In this document: piece by piece, positions 26,500 to 36,100 of the stretch | Layout: the number at the start of each line of letters is the position of its first letter | Position numbering within the stretch: the stretch's first letter is position 1 | Origin: Chitinophagales bacterium | GTDB taxonomy: Bacteria; Bacteroidota; Bacteroidia; Chitinophagales; Saprospiraceae | NCBI GenBank assembly: GCA_026928325.1 | Contig: JAIXKS010000008.1 | Span: 1-44,927, forward strand | Length of the DNA: 44,927 nucleotides | Direction: 5' to 3' | Position numbers and translations under genes: made by a program | Notes under the pieces: model-generated | Seen by the model: the letters and a program-made list of their open reading frames with translations, nothing else | Database searches by the model: none | What the model was told of the DNA's origin: nothing

Positions 26500-27891
26500 A
26501 TGGGCAGAATGTATGCTAAAATCGGATTTTTAATTTTCATTATGGCAGTAAGTTTCAGACTGAATGCACAGTTTGATGATTTATATTATGATTATGCCAC
26601 AGATGAAATAGCTTATACTACTTCAACAAACAATAATCAGGTCAATGCGATTAGTACGACTGATTACTACGAAGAAGATAGTAATTACGATGATCAGGAA
26701 TATGGCAATTATGATGAATATTCCTATGCCGATAGGCTTAACCGATTTCACGGTTCGTCCTCGGTAGCCAACGATTACTATTACAATTCATTTGATGATT
26801 GGTGGTACAACGATACTTACAATTACAATTATTATTCAAATAGCTATTACGATAATTATTATTATCCTTCTTATCCATACAGAAGTGGTATCAATATTTA
26901 TATTGGCAATACTTGGGGATGGAATAGCTATTATCGTCCATGGGGATGGAGTGGATATTATTCTTATTGGAATAATTGGTATCGTCCATGGGGATATAAC
27001 AGCTACTATTCTCCATGGGGCTGGAATAATTATTATGGCTATGGATACGGAGGAGGCATGATTAATAATTACTATTATGGTGATGTCTATTATGGTAATG
27101 GTTATTATAACAATGGCTGGCACAATAGCAATCCTGGCAGCGGATCCGGTAATACAACCAAGACGTATTATGGAAGTCGAAAAGGCGGAGCCGTGTCCTC
27201 ATCTGTAAATGGCAGAGAAGCTTCACCGCGTAAACCAGACACTGGTACCGGAGTTAAAGATGGAGTGAAACAAGTGGGTATTGGTGAAGGTTTGAGACAA
27301 GATGCTTCGGGCTCAAATTCTAGCACAAATCGCGTTAAAAACACGGGTGATACACAAAAAGTAGAGTCTGTGCGCACAGAAGATAAATCTTCAACAAGTC
27401 AGCGCAATAGAATTTTCAATACGGATAGAAACAACAATTCTAATGGTACTGAAGGTGTGAGAAGTAATGAAAAACAAGAAGGAACCATTCGCAATAATAC
27501 GGGAACAATGAATCAAAACCGCAGCGGTGATATTCGTTCAAATGATGCTTCTTCTTCTGGCGTAAGAAGCGACAATAATACTCGAGTTACAGCACCGACG
27601 AGTACGCAGCCTACGAATACTCAGAGAAATACAACAACACAACCAAGGAATAATACAACGACGACACCTAGCCGTTCGATGGACAACAGCACGAGATCAA
27701 ACCCTGTAAATAGCGGAAGTTCAAGACAGTCCCCGACTTCTTCACCTTCTAGAAATTCAGGTTTTAATTCTGGAAGTAGCAATTCATCCGGTAGTTCTAT
27801 GGGATCTAGTCGAAGTTCTTCATCCGGTAGTTCTATGGGTACGAGTAGTGGTTCTTCATCAGGTAGAACTTCACAAAGAGGCGGTAGATAA
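26500..27891 (+). CDS. Secreted Tyr/Asn/Trp-rich and Ser/Asn-rich low-complexity protein
   Basis: A 463-aa protein with a signal peptide (IGFLIFIMAVSFRLNAQ). Residues ~25-210 are very rich in Tyr, Asn, Asp and Trp, with a loose repeat built on PWGW/PWGY followed by two residues and YY (for example YYRPWGWSGYYSYW). The rest is a basic Ser/Asn/Thr/Gly/Arg-rich disordered tail ending SSGSSSGRTSQRGGR. There is no T9SS sorting domain and no enzyme motif. Similar proteins occur in Bacteroidota as hypothetical secreted proteins; an extracellular-matrix or adhesive role is only a guess. Codon repeats create several shadow ORFs on the other strand. A hairpin terminator follows. Confidence 0.75.
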   Translation: MGRMYAKIGFLIFIMAVSFRLNAQFDDLYYDYATDEIAYTTSTNNNQVNAISTTDYYEEDSNYDDQEYGNYDEYSYADRLNRFHGSSSVANDYYYNSFDDWWYNDTYNYNYYSNSYYDNYYYPSYPYRSGINIYIGNTWGWNSYYRPWGWSGYYSYWNNWYRPWGYNSYYSPWGWNNYYGYGYGGGMINNYYYGDVYYGNGYYNNGWHNSNPGSGSGNTTKTYYGSRKGGAVSSSVNGREASPRKPDTGTGVKDGVKQVGIGEGLRQDASGSNSSTNRVKNTGDTQKVESVRTEDKSSTSQRNRIFNTDRNNNSNGTEGVRSNEKQEGTIRNNTGTMNQNRSGDIRSNDASSSGVRSDNNTRVTAPTSTQPTNTQRNTTTQPRNNTTTTPSRSMDNSTRSNPVNSGSSRQSPTSSPSRNSGFNSGSSNSSGSSMGSSRSSSSGSSMGTSSGSSSGRTSQRGGR

Positions 27892-27931
27892 GAATTATAC
27901 GAATCGAGGCACATAAAGGTAAATAGCATAT

Positions 27932-27968
27932 AATAAAGGCTGATGATGGTTTTTTATCAGCCTTTATT
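27932..27968 (+). terminator. Rho-independent terminator after the 26500 gene
   Basis: AATAAAGGCTGAT and its exact reverse complement ATCAGCCTTTATT form a 13-bp stem around an 11-nt loop, 40 bp after the stop codon. The T-rich end of the second arm provides the weak U-tract. The stem is symmetric, so it could act in both directions. Confidence 0.75.
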
Positions 27969-28022
27969 GTTCCCTAAAATCCAAATTAATTTCAATTCTT
28001 ATAAAGGCAAAAATCTTAAATC

Positions 28023-29507
28023 ATGATGAAAAGATATAGTATAACAGGCATCTTCTTAATGATGACTCTATTGATGTACGCACAAAACATCACGGATGTG
28101 GTAAGGTGGTCTAGTATAGATTATGTAGGTACAGCAAGGACACTAGGCGTAGGTAGTTCTTTTGGGTCTATGGGTGGAGATTATTCTGTGATAAACATCA
28201 ATCCGGCAGGTATCGCCGATTATAGAATTTCAGAATTTATGTTAACGCCCTCACTGCGGAACAGTAATTCTAAATCCTGGTTTGTCAATAGTAGTCAAGA
28301 TCAAACTGAAAATAAATTTAATAAAATCGGGTTGGATAATATTGGGATCGTCATTGCCTCAGATCCAGGAACCAAATTGACTAGTTCAAACTTGGCGATA
28401 GGGTATTCTAGGATTGCAGATTTGAATCGAAGTGCCGTTATCAGCGGGACAATACCCGGATCTATTACGAATTATTTTGCAGATCAGGCACAAAACCTCA
28501 CAGTGGATCAGCTGGATGATTTTATAGCTTATCCTGCGTATAATGTAGGAGCTATTTTAAAGGATGAAAATAGTAATACGTATTATACAGATTTTATTCC
28601 ATCACAAAAGGTATATCGGACACAAGATATTTATCAGCGAGGTGGTATCGACGAACTTACCCTTGGGTGGGCAGGAGAATACGAACATCGTTTGAATATG
28701 GGTTTGAGTTTGAGCCTACCCTTTGCAAGATTTGAGGAGTTGAAAACGTATAAAGAAGTAGATAGTGCAGCAGATGAGGTTGAGTATTTTGATCATCTTT
28801 CTTTTATCGAGAGATTAAATACCTCAGGTGTCGGTTTTAATTTTAAAGCCGGATTTGTCTATAAGATAAACAGTAATATACGCTTAGGTGGAAGTTTTCA
28901 CTCGCCGACATGGTATAGTCTTAATGATGATTATAGCAATACGGTTAGCTATGCATTTACCGATGGAAGAGGAAGTTTTGATAATAAATACGATACTCCT
29001 GACGGGTCTTTTGGTTATACGATTACGACACCATGGAGAGCAATAGGAAGCTTAGGAACCATTCTAAGATTTGGAGATGTTAGAGGTTTTATAAACGGAG
29101 ATATAGAATATGTGGATTATAGTAATGCCAGTTATAAGGGTAAAGTTTATAATAATGACCCAGCAGAGTTGGCACATAACAATGAAGTCAACAGAGACAT
29201 TGTTACAAAACTAGGAAGTGCAGTAAATGTTCGACTTGGTGGAGAGTTTGCATATAGTGCTTTTCGTGTCCGATTAGGGTATGGCATCGAAAGAACAGCG
29301 TACAATGCCGATGATTTTTATAACAATAAGGTCTCTTTTGGTTTAGGTTTCCGCGATGATAATTTCTTCATAGATTTGGGTATCCGATTGTCACAACATA
29401 GTGAAGGATACTACCCATATTACGTCCAAGATGCCGCTCTAAGCCCATTAGCTAATATTGAAACGAATAAGACAAGAGGTAATCTGACGATAGGTTTTAA
29501 ATTTTAG
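28023..29507 (+). CDS. Outer-membrane protein, FadL/OmpP1/TodX-like
   Basis: A 494-aa protein with a signal peptide (GIFLMMTLLMYAQ) and a long beta-barrel. Early in the mature part it has ARTLGVGSSFGSMGGDYSV followed by INPAGIA, the N-x-A-G motif typical of FadL-type transporters of hydrophobic compounds. Strands alternate through to a C-terminal end NLTIGFKF with a terminal Phe, as outer-membrane barrels have. Bacteroidota paralogues are many and their substrates mostly unknown. It is separated from the upstream gene by a strong terminator and is probably transcribed alone. Confidence 0.75.
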   Translation: MMKRYSITGIFLMMTLLMYAQNITDVVRWSSIDYVGTARTLGVGSSFGSMGGDYSVININPAGIADYRISEFMLTPSLRNSNSKSWFVNSSQDQTENKFNKIGLDNIGIVIASDPGTKLTSSNLAIGYSRIADLNRSAVISGTIPGSITNYFADQAQNLTVDQLDDFIAYPAYNVGAILKDENSNTYYTDFIPSQKVYRTQDIYQRGGIDELTLGWAGEYEHRLNMGLSLSLPFARFEELKTYKEVDSAADEVEYFDHLSFIERLNTSGVGFNFKAGFVYKINSNIRLGGSFHSPTWYSLNDDYSNTVSYAFTDGRGSFDNKYDTPDGSFGYTITTPWRAIGSLGTILRFGDVRGFINGDIEYVDYSNASYKGKVYNNDPAELAHNNEVNRDIVTKLGSAVNVRLGGEFAYSAFRVRLGYGIERTAYNADDFYNNKVSFGLGFRDDNFFIDLGIRLSQHSEGYYPYYVQDAALSPLANIETNKTRGNLTIGFKF

Positions 29508-29758
29508 ATTTCAGGCTTTTGAGGTGCTTTTTGATATCGAATGGTTTGTTAGGAAAGTTGGGTAGTAAGGAATAAGAACTTTTTTAGGATTTTATTGGTC
29601 TTAAGGGTGAAAAATGTTTTAGCTTGCTTGTACCTTATAGGGTGCAAAAACATTTGTAAACTTGTCTCTGATTCATCCTTGTTTAAGCTTGGCCGTATGA
29701 AAGAGAGTAGTATTGTGGTTTTTTATAACGTAAGAAGGGATTGAATACTTTGTAACTC

Positions 29759-30703
29759 TTAGGCTTTGATTCTATTGTTTTTTATGAGTATTTCTCTTAC
29801 TTCTTTTTCTAACCTATTGGTAATATTTGCAAGCAAAGGGATAGCTATACCATTGTCAAATCCATTTAATATTACCTGAATAACGCTTTCTTCTCTACCT
29901 TCTTCTCGACCCTCTTCTCTGCCTTCACTTTTACTTCTTTCTACTATTTTTTGATAAGTTGTCATGATATTTTGTTTTATGGATTCAGGAATTGATTCTA
30001 TTGCTTTTCCCAGATCTTGTGACTCCATTTCTGATACCTCTAGTGTATAAACGACGATCATTTCAAAAAAGTTCATATCTTCCGTTTTACTTGGAAATAG
30101 CCTGAAAATTCGTTCGAAATCTGCTTGTAGGGCTATTGGATTGAAACGACTTTTCTGCGCTAATATTGCCGCTGCCATCAACCCGTTTTGTATCTTTAAT
30201 ATGTCGTCTGTCGATATCGTGTTGAGCGATATTAATAACTGTTTTAGCTTAGGGATGTATTGCATGATTGATTCCGGATAGCCTTCAAATCGCTCTGTTA
30301 GTTCAGGAAGTTTCCATGCTTTTTCTCCTTGATAATAGACGATGGGGATTATAGGCAGAATAGGCTTCTTTTCACGGATATGCTTCATCCAATGGGAAAA
30401 CAAATAATGGCCAACCTGAATCGTCACATTTTTGTCAGGATTCGATTTGTGTTCAAATAATAAGGTAACGGCTACTTCTTCTGCGCCTTTTTCCTTTAGT
30501 TTCATATGATATACTATATCCGAAAAATACTCCTTCAATTCCTCGGTAATATAGGATTCCTGAATAATCTCAATCGTCTCTATGGCTACAACATTCAGGA
30601 TATTTTCAGGGAGCACTTGCTCGAAAAAGGCAATTGCTCTATCCGTATCCATAAAGGAAGCTCTCACAAATTTGTCATGGATGTTGTTGATCTCGTCAGC
30701 CAT
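29759..30703 (-). CDS. Rpn/YhgA-family PD-(D/E)XK nuclease (putative transposase-like)
   Basis: A 314-aa member of the Rpn (recombination-promoting nuclease)/YhgA family. The catalytic core is visible: Asp62 in FSDIVY, then Glu84-x-Lys86 in LLFEHKS and Gln96 in TIQVGHY. After it comes the usual ILPIIPIVYYQGEKAW. Proteins of this family are DNA endonucleases that promote recombination. Near the C-terminus three copies of Gly-Arg-Glu-Glu are encoded by a 12-bp tandem repeat at 29888-29923, a common feature of the family. It is flanked by gene-poor DNA on both sides, which fits a mobile or recently arrived gene. Confidence 0.88.
   Translation of the reverse strand: MADEINNIHDKFVRASFMDTDRAIAFFEQVLPENILNVVAIETIEIIQESYITEELKEYFSDIVYHMKLKEKGAEEVAVTLLFEHKSNPDKNVTIQVGHYLFSHWMKHIREKKPILPIIPIVYYQGEKAWKLPELTERFEGYPESIMQYIPKLKQLLISLNTISTDDILKIQNGLMAAAILAQKSRFNPIALQADFERIFRLFPSKTEDMNFFEMIVVYTLEVSEMESQDLGKAIESIPESIKQNIMTTYQKIVERSKSEGREEGREEGREESVIQVILNGFDNGIAIPLLANITNRLEKEVREILIKNNRIKA
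29888..29923 (-). repeat. Three 12-bp in-frame tandem repeats coding Gly-Arg-Glu-Glu
   Basis: On the minus strand GGCAGAGAAGAG, GGTCGAGAAGAA and GGTAGAGAAGAA follow each other directly inside the Rpn nuclease gene. Gain or loss of a unit would keep the frame and change the length of a charged helix. Confidence 0.8.
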
Positions 30704-30972
30704 GTATATCTTCTTATAAATGGTTCAATCTTATACTATCATGTAGCAAATATAGTATTTTTATATTGAAGGGTGAGAAAAAGTTTTTGTTTTGCCCGTC
30801 CAAAATCAGAATGGTGCAAAACCACTTTTTGGTGGTTAAGTCTTTCTAACGATTGTAAAAAAATGATCAAAAAGTTGGATATTGAATTAGTTGTATAAAA
30901 ACTAACAAAAAAGTCGATGGCTTCACGATTATTTCAAAATAGTTCTAAATATTGGATGCTTGGTTAAAGTAA
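30704..30972. other. Intergenic region upstream of the Rpn nuclease gene
   Basis: Together with the terminator that follows, this makes a 326-bp gap. It must hold the promoter of the minus-strand nuclease gene, but I find no clear TAnnTTTG match. No ORF or RNA gene is supported. Confidence 0.4.
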
Positions 30973-31004
30973 AAAGCCTACCGTCGATTTCGATAGTAGG
31001 CTTT
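30967..31004 (-). terminator. Rho-independent terminator of the PKD-like adhesin gene
   Basis: On the minus strand AAAGCCTAC and GTAGGCTTT (30996-31004 and 30973-30981 on the plus strand) form a 9-bp stem around a 14-nt loop. The second arm runs into TTTTTACTTT. It lies 26 bp past the stop codon at 31030. Confidence 0.8.
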
Positions 31005-31029
31005 AGGGTTTTATATGATGATTGTTAGC

Positions 31030-32736
31030 TTACTGCTTAATGACGCGTTGTATAGATGTGGTGCCATCACTATATTGGATGTGGACAAAATACACACCGG
31101 ATCGCAACTGGCTTAGGTCGATTGTCATTTCCTGCCCATGAATAGCGCTTTCTTTAACAAGACCTTGTGTCATGTCATAAACTTGGATTGTATTTATAAC
31201 TTGGTCGGCTTGGATTCTTATCGCTTCAGTAACTGGATTGGGTGTAATTCTTGCGTCGGAGGATCTTTGTACTACTACTCGCTTACAAATCTGTTGTGAG
31301 CAACCCAGCGTTCTGCTAAAGACGTTTAAGCAAACTTTATACGTGCCGGCTTGGCTTAGTTCAATGCGAAGGTCTTTTCCTCTGTAGGTGGCTTCTTCAG
31401 GACCTTCAATTGTCCAATAATATTCGCCATCGGTTACGTTGCTTTTGCCTTCAAAGGCAAACCAATTATTGCTTTGGCTATAATCAAAATCAAGTCGAAT
31501 TGGGCAATCTGTGGTCAAAATCGGGTCGCCAATGACTATTTTTTTACAGATGGTGGTTGAACAGGCTCTAATTGTATTGGCATCTCCGCCTAAAGTGACG
31601 GTAAGACAAATTTCATACGCACCGTCTTTGCGGAATTGATGTTTAAATTCTTGACCCGAGCCGGTTGTGCCATCGCTGACTTTCCAAGAATAGCTTGCTC
31701 TATTTCCTGCGGAAGATTTGGCAATAGCGTGCATAATGTTTCCTGATATATCCAATCTAAAATCCGCAATGAGGCCGCAGAAATTGTCTGCATCGGTAAT
31801 TCTAAACTCCTTACATATTTTGTAAGTACAAGCTCTGGTGTCTGCATTACTTCCTCTTCTAACGACGGTCATACATACTTTGTAAGTTCCGTTTTTGCGA
31901 TATTGTTTTTTAGTTGCTTGTCCATCTGCTCTAGTATTGTCGTCAAATTCCCAAAGAAATCGATCTGTATTGGTAGTATCATCTGACTTGGCGTAAAACT
32001 CAACATTGCCACCAGTAATTTTAAAATCAAAGTCAGCCCTGATGCCACAAGGATTTTCAACATCCTTAATTTTTATAACTTTGCATATTTTTTGCGAGCA
32101 TGCGAGGTTTTGACTATTAGATAAACGTTTGTATATCGTCAAGCAAACCTTATATTCTCCATCTCGTTTGAATTCTTTTTTGACTTCAGCGCCTGAGGCT
32201 CTGGTTTTGTCATCAAACTCCCAAACATAATTATCCGTATTCGCAGGATTGTCCGACCAACCTTTGAATACGACCACGCCGTCAAATACTTCATAACTAA
32301 AATCTACTTTAAACGCACATGGGTCGTCATCATCTGTTAATTTTATGGTTTTACAGACTTCTTCGGTACAAGCACTTGCGTCTTCACCATTGGCAGAGCG
32401 GATAACTGTTAGGCAAACTTCAAAAGTACCCTTTGTACGAAATTCTTTTTTAAATTCCTTACCTTGACCCCATGTGCCATCACTAAATTTCCATTGATAT
32501 TCATCTATATTCTGGCGATCATTGCTCCAGGCATAAAAAGCAACTGTATTTCCAAAAATCTCATATTTGAAGTCTGCTTCTACATCGCAATTTAAGGAAA
32601 CCGGATTTAATAAAATAGGGAAGTTCGCTTTATTTAATAAATTTGTTTCAGCAAAAAGGCTATTCGTTCCTATAAAAAGAAAGAAGAAGATCGCAATTTT
32701 TGCGTGAAATAGATAGTGGGTGATTTTCCTTGTCAT
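31030..32736 (-). CDS. T9SS type A protein with five Cys-rich PKD-like repeats
   Basis: A 568-aa surface protein. After a signal peptide (IAIFFFLFIGTNSLFA) come five ~90-residue domains starting near residue 48. Each has C-x3-ADF, a G-x-V-x-F-x-A-x-S strand, a Y-x-W-x-F-x-D-x-T motif, G-x-Y-x-VCLTV, then AC-x3-(I/V)CK and an acidic linker. This is the PKD fold with four regularly placed Cys per repeat, probably disulfide-bonded. The last ~75 residues are a T9SS type A sorting domain (ITPNPVTEAIRIQ, IQVYDMTQGLVKE, LRSGVYFVHI, basic end RVIKQ). It is likely an adhesin or structural surface protein. It is a single gene with a strong terminator. Confidence 0.85.
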   Translation of the reverse strand: MTRKITHYLFHAKIAIFFFLFIGTNSLFAETNLLNKANFPILLNPVSLNCDVEADFKYEIFGNTVAFYAWSNDRQNIDEYQWKFSDGTWGQGKEFKKEFRTKGTFEVCLTVIRSANGEDASACTEEVCKTIKLTDDDDPCAFKVDFSYEVFDGVVVFKGWSDNPANTDNYVWEFDDKTRASGAEVKKEFKRDGEYKVCLTIYKRLSNSQNLACSQKICKVIKIKDVENPCGIRADFDFKITGGNVEFYAKSDDTTNTDRFLWEFDDNTRADGQATKKQYRKNGTYKVCMTVVRRGSNADTRACTYKICKEFRITDADNFCGLIADFRLDISGNIMHAIAKSSAGNRASYSWKVSDGTTGSGQEFKHQFRKDGAYEICLTVTLGGDANTIRACSTTICKKIVIGDPILTTDCPIRLDFDYSQSNNWFAFEGKSNVTDGEYYWTIEGPEEATYRGKDLRIELSQAGTYKVCLNVFSRTLGCSQQICKRVVVQRSSDARITPNPVTEAIRIQADQVINTIQVYDMTQGLVKESAIHGQEMTIDLSQLRSGVYFVHIQYSDGTTSIQRVIKQ

Positions 32737-32956
32737 AAATATATCTTTTAAGAATGGATTAAGATTACTATGTACAAAATTATAGTTTTATTTGGTTATT
32801 GACTATAATATTTTCTTATGTCTATATTCAGGCATAGTAGAAAGGATTTATTTTATTATCTTGCTATGTAAATTTAGTAGTATATGAAGTCTATATTTTT
32901 TTATAAAAATCGGTAAAAATATCGGTAAAAACGCTTCAACTCCATTAAAAACTAAT

Positions 32957-32964
32957 TACCTTTG
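32957..32964 (+). promoter_or_regulatory. Distal -7 box TACCTTTG
   Basis: TACCTTTG followed by C matches the Bacteroidota -7 consensus. It would give a leader of about 180 nt for the adhesin gene. Confidence 0.4.
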
Positions 32965-33095
32965 CGCAATCAAGCCAGTCGATTTCCCTCCTATTGGCTA
33001 TAAAATAATTTTATATTAGTAGTAGCCTGAGAAAGTTAACAAATCATTTAACAGTTCATACAATAAGATTTCTGTTAAATGTGTTTGTTTATAGT

Positions 33096-33103
33096 TACCT
33101 TTG
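33096..33103 (+). promoter_or_regulatory. Proximal -7 box TACCTTTG of the large adhesin gene
   Basis: TACCTTTG followed by C, with a weak -33-like TCTG about 21 bp upstream. It lies about 50 bp before the start codon and is the better promoter candidate. Confidence 0.5.
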
Positions 33104-33153
33104 CGCCGTTTTTTAAAATATGAGAATACCATAAATATTAATACTTTGTGAAT

Positions 33154-36100
33154 ATGATATTTAAAAAAAGTACTTTATATAAGTTATTGATTATACTGTT
33201 GATTAGCCTAGAAGGTGTAGGACAGCCCTTGTTGAGATTTAATATAAATCAAGTCTCAGGAATGAAAGGAGATATAGTATGCGTAGATATCCATGTAGAG
33301 AACTTTACGGATATCAGTTCGATGCAGTTTAATATTTCTTATAATGCAACGCTAGTCAGCCCGATTACGCCAATCGATTTTTCAACTTCTGATCTTGCAC
33401 CAGATATCGATAATAGTAATTTTAACTTAAATACGAAGGACAATGGGTATATAAAATTCGTTTGGGAACATACGCCTTCGATTACCTTACCCGATGGAGC
33501 TTTACTGTTTACTCTATGTTTTCAAATCATAGGAGATCCTGGTAATATTTCACCTGTTTATGTCAACAATTTATTGTTGGATATTGAAATATGTAGGGAA
33601 AACGAAATGGATGAAAGGATTTGTGTAGATAAGGTAGATTCAGAAATTGGAACAATAACGATAACATCCAATAACCTTCAAGTCTTTGTCAATCGCTGTG
33701 ATGCGGATGTTAATAATACTGCGAATGGCGGTAGTGCAACTTTTTATGCAGCCGGAGGAACTCCACCTTATACATATACGATTAATCCGGGAGGATATAC
33801 CGGTACGCTCAACTCAAATGGTGAAAGAGGGCACGAAGAAAACCTACCAATGGGTAATTATACCATTGAAATCACGGATGCTGCCGGCCTAAAGGTAAGT
33901 AAAAATTTTGTGGTAAGCAGCAACTTACCGATTGTTGTAACAGAAGATGTTAAAGATCCAAGTTGTTTTAGTCGAAGAAACGGACGAATCGAAGTGAATG
34001 CAAGCGGTGGTCTAGGGCCGTATAAATACGAATGGTCAAATTATGTCAGTAATACAGGAATAAATAACGGTTTATATGCGGGCAACTATACGGTTACAAT
34101 CACAGATTTTAATGGATGTGAAGTCATAAGAAGCTTCCAATTAAAGGCTGATACCTTAAAATTTGATGTAGCCATTTTGGATTCGACAGCTTGTCAAGAA
34201 GTGAGAACGGGTGTCATCACGATATCTAATGTTTCTGGAGGAACTTCGTTTTCAGATGGGAGTTATCAATATTTAGTTAATAATGTTGGTTCGCCAATTA
34301 AGTTTATGAGTCCGTTTGATGTAACAAAATTGCCTGGCGGTGTACTCAAGGTTGTTGTTCAGGATTCGTTTGCATGTCGAGTAGAAAAAGAAATTGTGAT
34401 GCCGTCAGCGATGCCATTTGGCTTTAATATCGAAGAGTTTAATAATGTCTCGTGTCATGGATTGAATGATGGATATATTAAAATCAGACCCGATAGTGGA
34501 TTTGGATTTAGTTATATTCCGGATGATAAGATGGACGAAACACAAACTGGTAATTTAGGTGGTTCTTTTGTTGCAAGCAATCTCCAGCCGGGTATTTATA
34601 CGATTATTGCGAGAAATAATTATGGCTGCGTTCAGCCTTACGAATTTGAGATTAAAGATCCGGGACCGATTGAATTGAATGACCTTGTAATCCAGCCGGA
34701 TTGCAACGATAAGGGTTCAATCACTTTAAATCCTACTGGTGGTACGGGTGCCTATACTTACAATTGGAGTACAGGTAATGGCAATGTGAATCAAATTATT
34801 GATATTGTTACCGGTGGTACTTTTGTCGTAACTGTAACAGATGAAAACAATTGTTCGGCAACGAAATCATTTTCAATCAATGACTATGGCGCCTTGGCAA
34901 TCAGTGTAGAAAGTAATGATGTAAGTTGTCAGGGAAGAACAGACGGAAGTGCATTTGTGGAAGTGGTTTCAAATACGGGAACGATACCGATGTTTACTGT
35001 TTTCTGGAAAGATGCCAATGGAGTTACTATCGCCACTGGTCCAACAACAATAAATAATCTTCCTCCGGGCAACTATTTTGTGGAGGTAGTTGATGAATTT
35101 GGGTGTAGTAGTACGCCTCGGCCATTTACGATTCACGATGCTCCGGAATTGACCATCGTAACAAATATCGACCCGGTCAAATGCTATGATCAAGAAGGTA
35201 CCATTACTGCTTCTGTCAATGGTGCGGTAGCGGGATATACATTTGAATGGCGCGACAAGGTTTCAGGCCAAATCTTGGATAATGACAATGTAATTACGAC
35301 AAAAGCCGGGACTTATGTATTGAAAATAACAACAGCAAGCGGATGTTCGGTTGAAAATGACATCGTGTTAACCCAGCCAGATAAGATTGTATTTGATTCA
35401 CCGGAATTAAGAAAAGTGACTTGCTTTGGTGATGATAATGGTCAAGCGGCGATATTAATTTCTTATCCTCAAATCACGTTTGAATGGAGTTCCGGATCAG
35501 TAGGGCCATTTGCTATAAATCTACCGGCAGGTCCGGGATGGGTCGTCGGTAAATCATTGGGTTGTGTGTCAGATACCATACATTTTATCATCGATACCAA
35601 TCCTATTCTTGAGCTAGATAACAGCAAAACTCAATTAACAGAACCAAGTTGTTTTGGAGATTCTAACGGTTCTATAGCTGTTGATGCTATTGGCGGAACT
35701 GGTATAGGCTATAAATATGCATGGGATAATGGTGCGCAGTCATCGATTATCAATAATCTCCCAGCAGGTGATTATGTCGTAACGATTAGTGATAATAACA
35801 ATTGCGAGCAAGTCATAAGTTTTACATTGTCCCAGCCGGATTTACTAGAGGTATTTTTAGACAATGCGAGATCGGTAGAATTAGATTGTAACAATACAGA
35901 TAACGGAAGCATAGCCTTGACAACGCGAGGTGGTAATCCAGGTGTTAAACAAATAAAATGGGAGACAGGTATAAATACAGAAGGCAATGTAGCCGTAAAT
36001 CTATCTCCGGGTACTTATTGTGCAACTGTAACCGATAATCAAGGTTGTTCGGCAACCTACTGTCATACACTCACAGCACCGATTCCACTTGAGGGAAAAC

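Larger units (their letters stand above)
32737..33147. other. 411-bp intergenic region with two near-identical promoter-like boxes
   Basis: This gap lies between divergent adhesin genes. TTACCTTTGCGC occurs at 32956-32967 and again at 33095-33106; both contain the -7 consensus TAnnTTTG pointing toward the large adhesin gene. It also has a 10-bp direct repeat ATCGGTAAAA at 32909 and 32921. No ORF is supported. Confidence 0.5.

Noticed and set aside
26792-27123. Ile/Thr-rich frames on both strands inside the 26500 gene
   Set aside because: They mirror the Tyr/Asn-rich codon repeats of the real gene and have no start context of their own.
27621-27929. 102-codon Leu/Glu-rich minus-strand frame
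   Set aside because: It is the antisense shadow of the Ser-rich tail of the 26500 gene.
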